Positions 1 through 10,794 of a DNA stretch of 64,000 bases are shown piece by piece. Source of the DNA: Xenorhabdus griffiniae (GTDB lineage Bacteria > Pseudomonadota > Gammaproteobacteria > Enterobacterales > Enterobacteriaceae); contig NZ_CP147737.1 of assembly GCF_037265215.1 (NCBI RefSeq), positions 992,001 through 1,056,000 on the forward strand, read 5' to 3'. The notes below the pieces were generated by a model. It worked only from the letters and a program-made list of their open reading frames with translations. It was not told the DNA's origin and did not search any database. Both the position numbers and the translations under genes were made by a program. The first letter of the stretch is position 1, and each line of letters starts with the position of its first letter.

Positions 1-1
1 G

Positions 2-217
2 AAAGGCAAAGGTGTTAAATCCGTCCGTGGCGGTGTTCAAGGCGACTTGCTGTGCCGTGTCGTAGTAGAAACACCGGTTAAGCTGAATGAAGAACAAAAA
101 GAGCTGATGCGCAAATTGGGCGAATCTTTTGGCGGGAAAAGCGGTGAAACCAATAGCCCTCGCTCCAAAAGTTTCCTTGATGGCGTGAAGAAATTTTTTG
201 ATGATCTGACCAAGTAA
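2..217 (+). CDS. dnaJ: Chaperone protein DnaJ, C-terminal fragment (cut by the window edge)
   Basis: The frame is open from base 2 to a TAA at 215-217 and gives the last 71 residues of DnaJ, the Hsp40 co-chaperone of DnaK. What is visible is the end of the second C-terminal substrate-binding beta domain ([16 protein letters not shown]) and the dimerisation tail ending KKFFDDLTK, both as I know them from enteric DnaJ. The J-domain and zinc fingers lie outside the window. A stem-loop follows directly, as expected for the last gene of a dnaK-dnaJ operon. Confidence 0.93.
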   Translation, partial: KGKGVKSVRGGVQGDLLCRVVVETPVKLNEEQKELMRKLGESFGGKSGETNSPRSKSFLDGVKKFFDDLTK

Positions 218-231
218 TTTAGATCTCTCAT

Positions 232-276
232 AAATCCCGCCTGATTATTTTTCTAATGTATTGGCGGGATTTCTAA
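232..276 (+). terminator. Terminator after dnaJ
   Basis: A ten-base stem (AAATCCCGCC at 232-241 with GGCGGGATTT at 263-272) with a 21 nt A/T-rich loop is followed by T/A-rich sequence. It lies between the convergent dnaJ and EamA genes and may serve both. Confidence 0.6.
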
Positions 277-308
277 TTTATTAAGCCACCTTCAATTTTA
301 ACGGGAAG

Positions 309-1154
309 TTACCCCAGCTTCGTGACAATCACCCCAACCACAATCACAATACAAGCCAATAAACGCATTTTGCTAAACGGCTCTCGCAAGATAACAACAG
401 ACAATAACATCGCAAATAACACGCTAGTTTCACGTAATGCCGCAACCAGCACGATGGGGGCATGACTCATCGCCCAAATCACTATGCCATAACTGAGTAA
501 TTGCATCAGCCCACCCAATAACCCTTGTTTCCAATATTGATGCAGCTTCCTTCCGGCCGTATTCCAATACCTGAAATACATCATCACGCCCATGATCCAA
601 CCATTAATAGCAAACAGCCATAAGATATAGGCCAAGGTATTATCGCCAGCTCTGGAGCCAGCGCCATCGGACAAAGTATAACCGGCGGTAAATGCCGATG
701 TTGTGATTGCCGCAAGTAACGTTTTACGATCCAGATGAAGAGCATTTTTTCCATGTGGAAAAGCAATTAACATAATCCCCACGATAATAAGCGCCACTCC
801 CAGCATGGCTAGAGGTGGTAACATTTCCTGCAAAATTATCCAACTCAATAACGCGGTAATGAGTGGCGCACAACCTCTGGCAATAGGATATACCTGCCCC
901 AAATCTCCCGTCGCATAAGAGCGACTTAAAAACAGACAATAAGCCGTATGTAAAACAGCAGATAAGATTAACCACGGCACAGAAGGTAATGACGGTAATC
1001 CAACCCAAAACAGCCCCGAAGTGGCAATCATTCCGGCAAAAAAGACAATAATTGAAATGCCCAGGAACCGATCAGCGCTAATCTTAACTAAGGCATTCCA
1101 ACTGGCATGTAACAAAGCAGCGCCAAGAACAAACAGGAAAAGTAATGTTGTCAT
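309..1154 (-). CDS. EamA-family (DMT superfamily) inner-membrane transporter
   Basis: This 281-residue protein has ten hydrophobic segments arranged as two repeated EamA halves: residues about 3-133 and 145-280. Each half carries a conserved small/Pro pattern near its end (VYPIARGCAPLITALLSW in the first; VVAALRETSVLFAMLLSVV in the second). Members of this family export or import small metabolites; the substrate cannot be read from sequence. The start is the ATG at 1152-1154. It is a single gene, convergent with dnaJ and divergent from nhaA, so it is probably transcribed alone from the 1155-1361 gap. Confidence 0.8.
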   Translation of the reverse strand: MTTLLFLFVLGAALLHASWNALVKISADRFLGISIIVFFAGMIATSGLFWVGLPSLPSVPWLILSAVLHTAYCLFLSRSYATGDLGQVYPIARGCAPLITALLSWIILQEMLPPLAMLGVALIIVGIMLIAFPHGKNALHLDRKTLLAAITTSAFTAGYTLSDGAGSRAGDNTLAYILWLFAINGWIMGVMMYFRYWNTAGRKLHQYWKQGLLGGLMQLLSYGIVIWAMSHAPIVLVAALRETSVLFAMLLSVVILREPFSKMRLLACIVIVVGVIVTKLG

Positions 1155-1314
1155 GGAGTATCTTACTCATCTCGTTATTACAAATAATGATTAAAATTTC
1201 TTCTTCTATACAGTGTAATTTATCAAAATTTTAAAAAATATTATTTCAATATGTTACAATTCGAATATCACGATCAATTTTGCACAAATAATCTACTTTT
1301 TCCGATGTCATGAC

Positions 1315-1320
1315 TATAAT
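1315..1320 (+). promoter_or_regulatory. Candidate nhaA -10 element
   Basis: A perfect TATAAT lies 41 bases before the nhaA ATG. No good -35 is seen at 17 bp, which would fit an activator-dependent promoter (NhaR activates nhaA in E. coli). No NhaR site was assigned. Confidence 0.35.
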
Positions 1321-1361
1321 AACATGCGTAACCTTGAGCAATTTCATAGGTTAATTTATCC

Positions 1362-2531
1362 ATGACTGCAATCATTCGCCAATTTTTGAAATTAGAGGCC
1401 GCAGGGGGGATCCTTCTCATTATCGCGGCCATCATTGCGCTGGTTATGGCGAATACGCCATTGCAGGGTATCTATCATCACTTTCTCAATCTTCCTGTTG
1501 CAGTACAATTTGCAGCGTTGGAAATCAACAAGCCATTATTACTATGGATAAATGATGGATTAATGGCGGTCTTTTTTCTCATTGTCGGGCTGGAAGTGAA
1601 ACGAGAACTCATGGAAGGCTCACTTGCGGGCCGTGATAAAGCCATTTTCCCAGCCATCGCGGCATTAGGAGGAATGTTGGCGCCGGCATTGATCTATCTG
1701 CTGTTTAATGGCAGTGACGAGATCACCCAACAAGGTTGGGCAATTCCCTGCGCAACAGATATCGCTTTTGCACTAGGGATCATGGCATTACTGGGGAAAC
1801 GCGTTCCCACCGCATTGAAAGTCTTTTTGCTTGCGCTGGCGATTATTGATGATTTAGGTGTCATCATCATTATCGCACTGTTCTATACCAAAACAGTCTC
1901 TCTGACTGCATTAGGCTTGGCTACCGCCATGATTGGGCTACTGGCCTGGATGAATTGGAAAGGGATCGCTAAAACATCCGCTTATCTGATTGTTGGTGCT
2001 GTTTTATGGGTGTGTATCTTGAAATCAGGTGTTCATGCTACATTGGCTGGCGTTATTGTCGGGTTTCTGATCCCCCTTCGAAATAAAAAAGGCGAATCAC
2101 CTTCTGAAACTTTGGAGCATGAACTGCATTCATGGGTTGCTTATTTCATTCTGCCACTGTTTGCTTTTGCCAATGCCGGCGTTTCATTACAAGGCGTCAC
2201 ATTAGATGGCTTAACCAGTATATTGCCTATAGGCATTGCCCTTGGCCTGTTTATTGGCAAGCCATTAGGTATTTTCCTGTTTAGCTGGATTGCGGTAAAA
2301 CTGGGAATTGCTAAATTGCCGGAAAAAATTGGCATGAGACAAATCTTCGCTGTTTCCGTACTGTGTGGGATCGGTTTTACCATGTCTATTTTTATCTCAG
2401 GTCTAGCATTTGAAGGTCTCAATGACACTTTCAGCACATATTCCCGCTTAGGTATATTGATAGGTTCTACCACCGCAGCGGTTGTTGGTTATGGATTACT
2501 AGCCATACTGTTACCGAAGAAAAAGACGTAG
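1362..2531 (+). CDS. nhaA: Na+/H+ antiporter NhaA
   Basis: 389 residues, against 388 in E. coli. It is an inner-membrane antiporter that expels one Na+ or Li+ for two H+ at alkaline pH. The ion-binding aspartates are present at the E. coli positions: Asp163-Asp164 in [11 protein letters not shown] and Asp133 in [10 protein letters not shown]. About twelve membrane segments are visible. The ATG start gives an N-terminus ([16 protein letters not shown]) close to the family. It is followed by a terminator and then by nhaR in the same orientation, the conserved nhaAR arrangement. Confidence 0.96.
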   Translation: MTAIIRQFLKLEAAGGILLIIAAIIALVMANTPLQGIYHHFLNLPVAVQFAALEINKPLLLWINDGLMAVFFLIVGLEVKRELMEGSLAGRDKAIFPAIAALGGMLAPALIYLLFNGSDEITQQGWAIPCATDIAFALGIMALLGKRVPTALKVFLLALAIIDDLGVIIIIALFYTKTVSLTALGLATAMIGLLAWMNWKGIAKTSAYLIVGAVLWVCILKSGVHATLAGVIVGFLIPLRNKKGESPSETLEHELHSWVAYFILPLFAFANAGVSLQGVTLDGLTSILPIGIALGLFIGKPLGIFLFSWIAVKLGIAKLPEKIGMRQIFAVSVLCGIGFTMSIFISGLAFEGLNDTFSTYSRLGILIGSTTAAVVGYGLLAILLPKKKT

Positions 2532-2600
2532 TCAAAAACAGATGAATAGACTAATTTAAACACAGATATAGAAAGAATTTCCGAGGTAACTCATTCTCTT

Positions 2601-2650
2601 AATATTCGCGGCAAAGCGTTTATAACTGTGATGCCGCGAATATTTTTATT
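2601..2650 (+). terminator. Terminator after nhaA
   Basis: A 13-base stem (AATATTCGCGGCA at 2601-2613 pairing with 2632-2644) is followed by TTTATT. It separates nhaA from nhaR and implies that nhaR has its own promoter or is reached only by read-through. Confidence 0.65.
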
Positions 2651-2758
2651 GTCATAGAAAATAGCAATAGAAAAATAGGAAAACGCCATAATCTGGCGAC
2701 CTGAAATGTATGGTCACGGCTGTTATACAGATGTGAGGCAATACACAAGGATAAATAT

Positions 2759-3685
2759 ATGCGGGTTTCACATTTAAATTTTAACCATCTCTATTATTTT
2801 TGGCATGTTTGCAAGGAAGGCTCGGTTGTAGGGGCGGCAGAAGCGCTATACCTGACACCACAAACCATTACAGGGCAGATAAAAGCGTTGGAAGAGCGTC
2901 TGGGTGGGAAGTTATTCAAGCGCCAGGGAAGAGGATTAGTCCCCTCAGAGTTGGGGCAATTAATTTTTCGCTATGCGGATAAGATGTTTACACTCAGCCA
3001 GGAAATGATGGACATCGTGACTTACAGCCGAGAATCAAATCTGCTGTTTGATGTGGGTGTCGCTGATGCGCTGTCCAAACGTTTAGTGAGTAAAGTGCTG
3101 GAAACAACCGTTGTGGAGCACGAAAAGATCCACTTGCGTTGCTTTGAATCGACACATGAAATGCTACTTGAACAGCTCAGCCAGCATAAACTGGATATGA
3201 TCCTATCCGATTGCCCTGTGGATTCTTCTCAGCAGGAAGGATTGTTCTCAGTGAAATTGGGCGAATGCAATATCAGTTTTTACTGCCGCCAGCCGATCCC
3301 AGAAAAGCCCTTTCCAGCCTGTTTGGAAGAGCGCCGTTTATTAATCCCAGGCCGCCGCTCGATGTTAGGCAGAAAGCTCCTGACATGGATACGCAATAAA
3401 AATCTCGAAGTTGAAGTGCTGGGCGAATTTGATGATGCCGCTTTGATGAAAGCGTTTGGTCTGTATCACAACGCCATTTTCATTGCGCCTTCTTTCTACG
3501 CCAATGATATTTTCGCTGACAGTGATATTGTTGAGATAGGTCGATTGGATACGGTGCAGGAAGAATATTACGTTATCTTTGCCGAGCGTATGATCCAGCA
3601 TCCGGCTGTCCAACGCGTGTGTAACAAAGATTTTTCTGCTTTGTTTAGCTCGCCACCAAAAAGTCGTCCTGAAAAATTATATTAA
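2759..3685 (+). CDS. nhaR: LysR-family transcriptional activator NhaR
   Basis: 308 residues, close to the 301 of E. coli NhaR. An N-terminal winged helix-turn-helix (about residues 5-65, beginning [17 protein letters not shown]) is followed by the LysR co-inducer domain. NhaR activates nhaA in response to Na+. An AAGGA lies upstream of the ATG at 2759. It is the last gene before a strong bidirectional terminator shared with the convergent rpsT. Confidence 0.93.
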   Translation: MRVSHLNFNHLYYFWHVCKEGSVVGAAEALYLTPQTITGQIKALEERLGGKLFKRQGRGLVPSELGQLIFRYADKMFTLSQEMMDIVTYSRESNLLFDVGVADALSKRLVSKVLETTVVEHEKIHLRCFESTHEMLLEQLSQHKLDMILSDCPVDSSQQEGLFSVKLGECNISFYCRQPIPEKPFPACLEERRLLIPGRRSMLGRKLLTWIRNKNLEVEVLGEFDDAALMKAFGLYHNAIFIAPSFYANDIFADSDIVEIGRLDTVQEEYYVIFAERMIQHPAVQRVCNKDFSALFSSPPKSRPEKLY

Positions 3686-3701
3686 AATCAGCAGATACAA
3701 A

Positions 3702-3731
3702 AAAAAAACCGGCTTTAAGCCGGTTTTTTTA
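3702..3731. terminator. Bidirectional terminator between nhaR and rpsT
   Basis: An A tract, a GC-rich stem (ACCGGCTT with AAGCCGGT) and a T tract make a near-perfect palindrome. It can terminate nhaR on the plus strand and rpsT on the minus strand. Confidence 0.85.
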
Positions 3732-3749
3732 GGTCATCAAAATCAATGA

Positions 3750-4010
3750 TTACATTGCTTTGATTTGTGCTGCCAGAGCAGATTTATGACGTGCTGCTTT
3801 GTTTTTGTGGATCAGACCTTTGCAGGCGTGACGATCAACAATTGGTTGCATGTCATTGAATGCTTTCTGTGCAGCTTCTTTGTCGCCAGCAGCGATAGCC
3901 GCGTAGACTTTCTTGATAAAAGTGCGCACCATAGAACGACGGCTCGCATTGTGCTGACGGCGTTTCTCAGACTGTACGGCGCGTTTCTTAGCTGATTTGA
4001 TATTAGCCAA
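3750..4010 (-). CDS. rpsT: 30S ribosomal protein S20
   Basis: 86 residues, lysine/arginine/alanine rich, starting [18 protein letters not shown], the classic S20 N-terminus. The protein binds 16S rRNA early in small-subunit assembly. The gene stands alone, divergent from ribF, the conserved enteric context. S20 translation is autoregulated in E. coli; the leader lies upstream of 4010 on the minus strand. The ATG at 4008-4010 was chosen because Met-Ala is conserved. Confidence 0.97.
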   Translation of the reverse strand: MANIKSAKKRAVQSEKRRQHNASRRSMVRTFIKKVYAAIAAGDKEAAQKAFNDMQPIVDRHACKGLIHKNKAARHKSALAAQIKAM

Positions 4011-4358
4011 GGTCCAACTCCCAAATATATTCTATCGAGGACAATTCAAAGGCCGAGGAATATGCCTGTTCAGCCTTCTTTTGTCAATGGATTTGTGCAA
4101 ATAAGCGTCGTTGTACAGCGACGCTGGTTACGTTGTGATGGGGCAGGATTTTATCAGCTTACTCAGAGGGAATACAGTCTTTCGCAATAAAAAACTGAAT
4201 GAATCACAGAGAAATGCGATAAATTAAATATTTTTCGGGCATCTAGCCTATTTTTATTGTATGAATCAGGTTATTAATTAAAACCCTTTGTGATCGTGGG
4301 TTAACCTTGCGCTTTGTACAAGGTATAATCCGGCAATTTCCACGGTATTGAGCCAGCT
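4011..4358. other. rpsT-ribF divergent intergenic region
   Basis: This 348 bp holds no convincing ORF. It must contain the rpsT promoter(s) and leader on the minus strand; I could not assign the rpsT -35/-10 pairs with confidence. The ribF promoter at its right end is listed separately. Confidence 0.6.
4301..4329 (+). promoter_or_regulatory. Promoter for ribF (and the ribF-ileS-lspA run)
   Basis: TTAACC at 4301-4306, a 17 bp spacer, and a perfect TATAAT at 4324-4329. The predicted start lies about 23 bases before the ribF ATG. Confidence 0.6.
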
Positions 4359-5303
4359 ATGGAGCTAATTCGCGGTATACACAATATCCGGGCGCGTCAC
4401 CATGGTTGCGTGCTGACGATTGGTAATTTTGATGGTGTCCATCGCGGGCATCAGGCTTTATTAAAACACTTGAAGCAAGAAGGGCAGCGTCTCGGATTAC
4501 CGACGATGGTCATGATTTTCGAACCGCAGCCTCTGGAAGTTTTTGTGGCAGATAAAGCGCCTGCTCGCCTGACAAGGCTGAGAGATAAAATAAAGTATCT
4601 AGCCCAAAATGGCGTTGATTATCTGTTATGTGTGAAATTTGACAAACATTTTGCAGCCAACTCACCTGAAGCCTTTGTTTCGCAGTTGCTCGTTGAAAAA
4701 CTGGGTGTTAAGTTTTTGGCAATAGGAGATGATTTCCGTTTTGGCAAAAATCGCCGCGGAGATTTTCACTATTTGCAGCAAGCAGGTAAACAATACCGTT
4801 TTGATGTCGCCAGCACAGCCAGCTTTTGTGACAGTGGTCTTAGGATCAGCAGTACAATCATTCGTCAGGCACTGCAAAATGATGACCTGACTTTGGCCGA
4901 AATATTACTGGGGCATCCTTACAGTATAAGTGGCAGAGTTGTTCACGGTAAGCAATTGGGACGCACCATCGGTTTTCCCACTGCCAATTTACCGTTGAAA
5001 CGTCTCGTGGCGCCTGTTAAGGGCGTTTATGCTGTAGAAGTCCATGGATTAGGTGATAACCCCCTACCGGGTGTTGCAAATATAGGCAATCGCCCTACGG
5101 TTGCGGGCCTGGGCCTGCAACTTGAAGTGCATTTGATTGATACCCAAATGGATCTGTATGGGCGTCATATCGATGTAGTATTACGTAAAAAATTGCGTAA
5201 TGAGCAGCGATTTGCTTCGCTTGATGCGCTTAAACAGCAAATCGCAAATGATGTGGTTGCAGCGAGAGACTATCTCTTGCAGCGATCCAAGTCATGTATC
5301 TAG
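4359..5303 (+). CDS. ribF: Bifunctional riboflavin kinase / FMN adenylyltransferase
   Basis: 314 residues (E. coli 313). It converts riboflavin to FMN and FMN to FAD. The N-terminal nucleotidyltransferase domain shows GNFDGVHRGH (about residues 22-31) and the LRISSTIIRQAL signature near 167. The C-terminal riboflavin kinase domain shows GRTIGFPTANLPL. It is upstream of ileS with a 26 bp gap, the standard enteric rpsT-ribF-ileS-lspA order, and is probably co-transcribed with ileS. Confidence 0.96.
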   Translation: MELIRGIHNIRARHHGCVLTIGNFDGVHRGHQALLKHLKQEGQRLGLPTMVMIFEPQPLEVFVADKAPARLTRLRDKIKYLAQNGVDYLLCVKFDKHFAANSPEAFVSQLLVEKLGVKFLAIGDDFRFGKNRRGDFHYLQQAGKQYRFDVASTASFCDSGLRISSTIIRQALQNDDLTLAEILLGHPYSISGRVVHGKQLGRTIGFPTANLPLKRLVAPVKGVYAVEVHGLGDNPLPGVANIGNRPTVAGLGLQLEVHLIDTQMDLYGRHIDVVLRKKLRNEQRFASLDALKQQIANDVVAARDYLLQRSKSCI

Positions 5304-5329
5304 CGGAAAATTGGAACTGAGAATCTATA

Positions 5330-8143
5330 ATGAGTGACTATAAAGACACCCTGAATTTACCGGAAACAGGGTTCCCTATGCGCGGGGATTTAGCGAAGCG
5401 CGAACCAGATATGTTAAAACGTTGGTACAAAGAAGGTTTGTATCAGGCAATTAGAAAAGCAAAATCTGGCAAGAAAACGTTTATTTTGCATGATGGCCCT
5501 CCATATGCAAACGGCGATATTCATATTGGTCACTCAGTTAATAAAATTCTCAAAGATATTGTTATTAAGTCCAAAGGGCTGTCAGGCTTCGACTCGCCTT
5601 ATATTCCAGGTTGGGACTGCCACGGTTTGCCTATTGAGCTCAAGGTTGAGCAGATTATCGGCAAGCCTGGGGAAAAATTTTCCGCCGCTGAATTTCGTGC
5701 TGAGTGCCGTAAATATGCCATGACTCAGGTCGAAGCACAGAAAGCGGACTTCAAACGTCTGGGGGTTCTGGGCGATTGGGATAAACCTTACCTGACCATG
5801 GACTTCAAAACTGAAGCTGACATCATTCGTGCGCTAGGCCGTATTATCAAAAATGGACACTTACTGAAAGGGGTAAAACCCGTTCACTGGTGTACTGACT
5901 GTGGTTCCTCCCTCGCCGAAGCGGAAGTGGAATACTACGATAAAACCTCCCCTTCCATCGACGTGCGCTTCACGGCTGTTGATGCTGATGCCGTGTACGC
6001 CAAATTTAATGTACAACCACAAGGTCTGCCTGTTTCTTTAATTATCTGGACCACCACCCCGTGGACATTGCCAGCAAACCGTGCGATTGCTTTGGGTGCA
6101 GAAATCACCTACCAATTGGTCAAAATCGATGATGAATGCATCATTCTGGCGGCTGAGCTTGTCGAGAGCGTTATGCAGCGCGCGGGTATCACTGCATGGG
6201 AAGTTTTAAGCGATTGCACAGGGGAGGCTCTGGAACTATTACGCTTCAACCATCCATTCATGAGCTACGATGTGCCTGCTATCCTCGGTGATCACGTCAC
6301 GCTTGAAGCAGGTACAGGTGCAGTCCATACCGCGGGTGGTCACGGTCCAGACGACTACGCTATCAGCTTAAAATATGGTCTTGAAATCGCCAACCCGGTT
6401 GGGCCGAATGGCTGCTATCTCTCTGGCACTTATCCTTCTCTGGATGGACAATTTGTCTTTAAAGCCAACGACATCATCGTTGAATTGCTGAAAGAGAAAA
6501 GTGCATTACTGAGTCTGGCAAAAATCCAACACAGCTACCCGTGCTGCTGGCGCCACAAAAAACCCATTATCTTCCGTGCAACACCACAATGGTTCATCAG
6601 CATGGACAAAAATGGTTTGCGTGAACAATCGCTGAAAGAGATCAAAGATGTCCAGTGGATCCCAGGCTGGGGACAAGCACGTATCGAATCAATGGTAGAA
6701 AACCGTCCAGACTGGTGTATCTCTCGCCAGCGTACATGGGGCGTACCAATGTCTCTGTTCATTCATAAAGAGACACAAGAACCACATCCTCGTACCGTTG
6801 AATTGATCGAAGAAGTCGCCAAGCGCGTTGAAGTCGATGGCATTCAAGCCTGGTGGGATCTGGACACAGCAGACCTGCTGGGTGATGAGGCCGCAGATTA
6901 CACCAAGGCGCCAGATACGCTGGATGTTTGGTTTGATTCAGGCAGTACCCACTCTTCGGTTGTGGATGCCCGTCCAGAATTCAACGGCAATTCAGCCGAT
7001 CTGTATCTGGAAGGTTCTGACCAGCACCGTGGCTGGTTCATGTCTTCACTGATGCTGTCCACTGCGATCAAAGGCAAAGCCCCTTATCGCCAGGTTCTGA
7101 CTCATGGTTTCACCGTTGATGAACAAGGGCGTAAAATGTCCAAATCCATCGGCAATACCGTCAGCCCGCAAGATGTGATGAACAAACTGGGGGCAGATAT
7201 CCTGCGTTTATGGGTGGCAGCCACTGATTATACTGGTGAAATCGCTGTTTCTGACGAGATCTTGAAACGTTCGGCTGATGCTTACCGTCGTATCCGCAAT
7301 ACCGCCCGTTTCCTGCTGGCAAACCTGAATGGTTTCAACCCAGAAGAGCACATGGTAAAAGCGGAAGATATGGTGGTTCTGGATCGCTGGGCTGTCGGTC
7401 GTGCTCAGGCCGCACAAGCTGATATCCTTAAATACTATGAAGAGTATGATTTCCACTCTGTCGTTCAACGCTTGATGCAATTCTGTTCCGTGGAAATGGG
7501 CTCGTTCTATCTGGATATCATCAAAGATCGCCAATATACCGCGAAAAGTGATGGCCTTGCTCGTCGTAGCTGCCAGACTGCCTTGTTCCATATTGCAGAA
7601 GCCCTGGTTCGCTGGATGATGCCGATTCTGTCGTTCACTGCTGATGAAATTTGGCATGAATTGCCAGGCAAACGTGCTCAATACGTCTTTACCGAAGAGT
7701 GGTATGACGGATTATTTGGTCTGGCAGATGGCGAAGATATGAACGATACTTTCTGGGCTGATCTGCTGACAGTACGTAGCGAAGTGAACAAAGTTCTGGA
7801 ACAGGCGCGTAATGACAAACATATCCGTAGTTCACTGGAAGCGGCTGTCACACTCTATGCCGATGCAGCACTGGCAGAAAAACTCAACAAACTGTCTGAC
7901 GAACTGCGCTTTGTCCTGCTAACCTCTCAGGTTGAAGTTGCTGCTTATGCAGCCGCCGATGAGAATGCACAGCAAAGCGAAATTGCAGGCTTGAAAGTCG
8001 CCTTGCGCAAAGCAGACGGAGAAAAATGTCCACGTTGCTGGCATTATGCTAAAAACGTGGGCCAGGTGGCGGAACATGCTGAACTTTGCGGCCGCTGTGT
8101 GACTAACGTTGCCGGTAACGGTGAAGAGCGTAAATTTGCCTGA
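5330..8143 (+). CDS. ileS: Isoleucyl-tRNA synthetase
   Basis: 937 residues (E. coli 938). It charges tRNA-Ile in the cytoplasm and edits valine. HIGH occurs in [12 protein letters not shown] (residues 57-68) and KMSKS in [10 protein letters not shown] (about 602). The C-terminal zinc site has two Cys pairs, CPRC and CGRC, near 899 and 920, as in bacterial type I enzymes. The CP1 editing domain shows [13 protein letters not shown]. The stop TGA at 8141-8143 overlaps the lspA ATG by one base (TGATG), so the two are translationally coupled. Confidence 0.98.
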   Translation: MSDYKDTLNLPETGFPMRGDLAKREPDMLKRWYKEGLYQAIRKAKSGKKTFILHDGPPYANGDIHIGHSVNKILKDIVIKSKGLSGFDSPYIPGWDCHGLPIELKVEQIIGKPGEKFSAAEFRAECRKYAMTQVEAQKADFKRLGVLGDWDKPYLTMDFKTEADIIRALGRIIKNGHLLKGVKPVHWCTDCGSSLAEAEVEYYDKTSPSIDVRFTAVDADAVYAKFNVQPQGLPVSLIIWTTTPWTLPANRAIALGAEITYQLVKIDDECIILAAELVESVMQRAGITAWEVLSDCTGEALELLRFNHPFMSYDVPAILGDHVTLEAGTGAVHTAGGHGPDDYAISLKYGLEIANPVGPNGCYLSGTYPSLDGQFVFKANDIIVELLKEKSALLSLAKIQHSYPCCWRHKKPIIFRATPQWFISMDKNGLREQSLKEIKDVQWIPGWGQARIESMVENRPDWCISRQRTWGVPMSLFIHKETQEPHPRTVELIEEVAKRVEVDGIQAWWDLDTADLLGDEAADYTKAPDTLDVWFDSGSTHSSVVDARPEFNGNSADLYLEGSDQHRGWFMSSLMLSTAIKGKAPYRQVLTHGFTVDEQGRKMSKSIGNTVSPQDVMNKLGADILRLWVAATDYTGEIAVSDEILKRSADAYRRIRNTARFLLANLNGFNPEEHMVKAEDMVVLDRWAVGRAQAAQADILKYYEEYDFHSVVQRLMQFCSVEMGSFYLDIIKDRQYTAKSDGLARRSCQTALFHIAEALVRWMMPILSFTADEIWHELPGKRAQYVFTEEWYDGLFGLADGEDMNDTFWADLLTVRSEVNKVLEQARNDKHIRSSLEAAVTLYADAALAEKLNKLSDELRFVLLTSQVEVAAYAAADENAQQSEIAGLKVALRKADGEKCPRCWHYAKNVGQVAEHAELCGRCVTNVAGNGEERKFA

Positions 8144-8655
8144 TGAGTAAACCCATTTGTTCCACCGGACTTCGCTGGCTTTGGCTGGTTGTTGTGGTAT
8201 TAATACTGGATTTGGGAAGCAAGCATTTAGTGTTGCAGCATTTTACGCTGTACGAATCCATGCCATTGATACCTTATTTCAATCTGACTTACGCCCAGAA
8301 TTTAGGGGCGGCCTTTAGTTTTCTGGCCGATAAGGGCGGCTGGCAGCGTTGGTTCTTTGCATTGGTCGCCGTTGTCATCACGGTTGTACTGCTGGTAATG
8401 ATGTATCGTTCCCATGCCAGGCAAAAACTGAGCAATATTGCCTACGCTTTAGTGATTGGTGGCGCTTTGGGAAATTTGTTCGATAGGCTGGTACATGGCT
8501 TTGTTGTCGATTTTATCGACTTTTATGTCGGAGAATGGCACTGGCCTACCTTTAATATTGCTGATTCTGCAATTTGCATCGGGGCTGCTCTCATTATCAT
8601 TGAGAGCTTTATCAGCCCTGATGACAAGGACAAACAAGCAGTCTCGAAAACTTAG
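8143..8655 (+). CDS. lspA: Prolipoprotein signal peptidase (signal peptidase II)
   Basis: 170 residues with four membrane segments. This aspartic protease of the inner membrane cleaves lipoprotein signal peptides after diacylglyceryl modification. The catalytic aspartates are visible as Asp123 in [11 protein letters not shown] and Asp141 in TFNIADSAI, with the upstream conserved NLFDR. The gene overlaps ileS by one base. Antibiotic globomycin targets this family. Confidence 0.96.
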   Translation: MSKPICSTGLRWLWLVVVVLILDLGSKHLVLQHFTLYESMPLIPYFNLTYAQNLGAAFSFLADKGGWQRWFFALVAVVITVVLLVMMYRSHARQKLSNIAYALVIGGALGNLFDRLVHGFVVDFIDFYVGEWHWPTFNIADSAICIGAALIIIESFISPDDKDKQAVSKT

Positions 8656-8677
8656 TCATTGAAAGAATGATAATAAA

Positions 8678-8706
8678 CCATCTCCGGCTTAGTTAACCGG
8701 GGATGG
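8678..8706 (+). other. Stem-loop between lspA and fkpB
   Basis: CCATCTCCGG at 8678-8687 pairs with CCGGGGATGG at 8697-8706, with one mismatch. No T run follows, so it may be a processing or attenuation structure rather than a full terminator. Confidence 0.4.
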
Positions 8707-8770
8707 TAACTTCGTCTATACCCAATAGCGGTATATTTGCAATCATTTTTAAGTAAAAGGCTTGAGCAAC

Positions 8771-9241
8771 ATGTCAATGCAGGTGCAAACGCACAGTGCA
8801 GTTTTATTACATTTCACCTTAAAGCTGGATGATGGCTCTACAGCGGACTCAACTTACAACCAAGGTAAACCCGCATTATTCCGCCTCGGTAATGGTAGTC
8901 TCTCAGCCCCACTGGAAGAGCAGCTTCTTGGTTTGAAAGTCGGTGATAAACATCAATTTACTCTGGCTGGAGAAACCATTTTTGGCAAACACAATCCTGA
9001 TTTAATCCAATATTTCACTCCTCGTGATTTTTCCGATGCCGGTGTGCCAGAAGTGGGAACCATCATGTTATTTACCGCCATGAACGGCAGTGAAATGCCT
9101 GGATTTATCAAAGAAGTGGCTGAAGGTTCCATTACTGTTGATTTTAACCATCCACTGGCTGAACAAAACATCACTTTTGAGATTGAAGTGTTGGAAATTG
9201 ACCCTCAGTTGGAGGAAACCCATGCAAATATTGCTGGCTAA
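8771..9241 (+). CDS. fkpB: FKBP-type peptidyl-prolyl isomerase (SlpA/FkpB)
   Basis: 156 residues from the ATG at 8771. An upstream in-frame TTG at 8762 exists, but AAGG at 8757-8760 is well spaced only for 8771. The protein resembles E. coli FkpB (149): [20 protein letters not shown] at the N-terminus, the conserved [11 protein letters not shown] and the SlyD-like insert-in-flap ending [10 protein letters not shown]. It is a cytoplasmic prolyl isomerase/chaperone. Its last 20 bases overlap the start of ispH. Confidence 0.93.
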   Translation: MSMQVQTHSAVLLHFTLKLDDGSTADSTYNQGKPALFRLGNGSLSAPLEEQLLGLKVGDKHQFTLAGETIFGKHNPDLIQYFTPRDFSDAGVPEVGTIMLFTAMNGSEMPGFIKEVAEGSITVDFNHPLAEQNITFEIEVLEIDPQLEETHANIAG

Positions 9242-10175
9242 CCCTCGTGGTTTCTGTGCGGGTGTTGATCGTGCTATCAGCATCGTAGAGCGTGCACTGG
9301 AATTGTACGGTGCTCCCATCTATGTTCGCCATGAAGTGGTACATAACCGTTATGTGGTTGACAACCTGAGAAAGCGTGGCGCCATTTTTATTGAAGAAAT
9401 TTCAGAAGTGCCTGATGGCGCTATTTTGATCTTCTCTGCCCATGGTGTTTCCCAAGCCATTCGTGCAGAAGCCCGCTCCCGTAATTTAACTATGCTGTTT
9501 GACGCGACCTGCCCGCTGGTCACCAAAGTTCATATGGAAGTCGCCAGGGCAAGTCGCAAAGGCAAAGAGGCGATTTTAATCGGGCATGCTGGTCATCCCG
9601 AAGTTGAAGGCACCATGGGGCAATACAATAACCCCAACGGTGGCATGTATCTGGTGGAATCACCGGAAGACGTATGGAAACTGCAAGTTAAGGATGAAAA
9701 TAACCTCTGCTTTATGACCCAAACGACACTTTCTGTTGATGACACCTCAGAAGTGATTGATGCGCTTAATGCAAAATTCCCCAATATTATCGGTCCACGC
9801 AAAGACGATATCTGCTATGCCACAACTAACCGTCAGGAAGCCGTGCGTGATTTGGCATTAGGGGCTGATGTCGTGCTGGTGGTTGGTTCTAAAAACTCAT
9901 CAAATTCAAATCGTCTGGCCGAACTGGCACAGCGCGTAGGCAAGCCTGCCTATTTGATTGATTCTGCCGAGGATATCCAAGCAGAGTGGATCACAGGTGT
10001 GAACGCCGTGGGTGTCACAGCGGGTGCATCGGCGCCTGATATTTTGGTACAACAGGTGATTGAACGCCTGAAAACTTTTGGCGCAGAAACAGTTAACGAA
10101 CTGCATGGCCGAGAAGAAAATATCGTTTTTGAAGTCCCAAAAGAGTTACGGGTTGAAGTGAAAGAGGTTAATTAA
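9222..10175 (+). CDS. ispH: 4-hydroxy-3-methylbut-2-enyl diphosphate reductase
   Basis: 317 residues (E. coli 316) from the ATG at 9222, which is preceded by GGAGGA at 9211-9216. The open frame reaches further back but that part is fkpB out of frame. It is the last step of the MEP isoprenoid pathway, making IPP and DMAPP. The three cysteines of the [4Fe-4S] cluster are visible: Cys12 ([12 protein letters not shown]), Cys97 ([11 protein letters not shown]) and about Cys197 ([11 protein letters not shown]). It overlaps fkpB, so the two are coupled. Confidence 0.97.
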   Translation: MQILLANPRGFCAGVDRAISIVERALELYGAPIYVRHEVVHNRYVVDNLRKRGAIFIEEISEVPDGAILIFSAHGVSQAIRAEARSRNLTMLFDATCPLVTKVHMEVARASRKGKEAILIGHAGHPEVEGTMGQYNNPNGGMYLVESPEDVWKLQVKDENNLCFMTQTTLSVDDTSEVIDALNAKFPNIIGPRKDDICYATTNRQEAVRDLALGADVVLVVGSKNSSNSNRLAELAQRVGKPAYLIDSAEDIQAEWITGVNAVGVTAGASAPDILVQQVIERLKTFGAETVNELHGREENIVFEVPKELRVEVKEVN

Positions 10176-10209
10176 CCTTATATCTTGATTGTCACTTTTA
10201 CAGAGCGAT

Positions 10210-10234
10210 AATCCCCTGACTGATCATCAGGGAT
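10210..10234 (+). terminator. Stem-loop after ispH
   Basis: ATCCC/GGGAT with CTGA/TCA extension forms a short hairpin 35 bases after the ispH stop. The following sequence is only moderately T-rich (GTTGTTGT), so termination is probable but not certain. Confidence 0.45.
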
Positions 10235-10296
10235 GTTGTTGTGAGTTTGTTATTATTAACCTGAACCTTAGCCTGTCATTCAATGGAGTTCGGAAT

Positions 10297-10794
10297 TCAG
10301 AGTAAACCACAACAGTCAAAATTTTGTTGAATAATTGAAGAGAAGTTATTTTCCTTTATGAAAATAACTTCTCTTATAACAATACCATTGGAGCCAATAT
10401 CAATTGCGTTTAACGTAACAGAACGTTTGATTTCTCCACCCAGCTCAATAAAATATTCTTCCAGTAACCGTTCAGTTTCCGGTTGTGGAATGGCAAGAAT
10501 GTGCTGATAGCAACTGTTCAACTGGCGGTAGTCGACATGTGAAATGCGCTGTTGATCCCAGTAAATTAAAATATCACTTATCTCTTTTCCTGACAGCTCG
10601 AAACGCTCCACCACGCCAAGAGAACGAAGTAAAGCCAGTGAGGCAGCGTTCATTGATAGTGCTTTCGAGTGCGTTGAGCGGGAAGATCTTTTTTCAACCA
10701 CTGCCACATCAATTCCATTTTTCTTCAGCCTGCACGCTAGTAGCAATCCGACAGGACCGGCACCCACAATTAATACCTGATAATGGCTTTTCAT
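10297..10794 (-). pseudogene. FAD-dependent monooxygenase (FAD_binding_3 type), C-terminally truncated
   Basis: The 165-residue frame begins MKSHYQVLIVGAGPVG, a Rossmann GxGxxG dinucleotide site at residues 11-16, followed by the acidic VVEKR and the R-S-KALSMNAASLALLRSLG region typical of PheA/TfdB/TetX-like aromatic hydroxylases. These proteins are usually 380-550 residues and carry a GD motif near residue 280-300. Here homology stops near residue 140 and a short unrelated tail follows, so two thirds of the enzyme are missing. Its ATG overlaps the MFS stop (TCAT on the plus strand, 10791-10794), showing former translational coupling. It is probably inactive. Confidence 0.75.

Noticed and set aside
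7208..7681. 157-codon minus-strand frame inside ileS
   Set aside because: Antisense shadow; His/Phe/Ile-rich with no recognisable fold.
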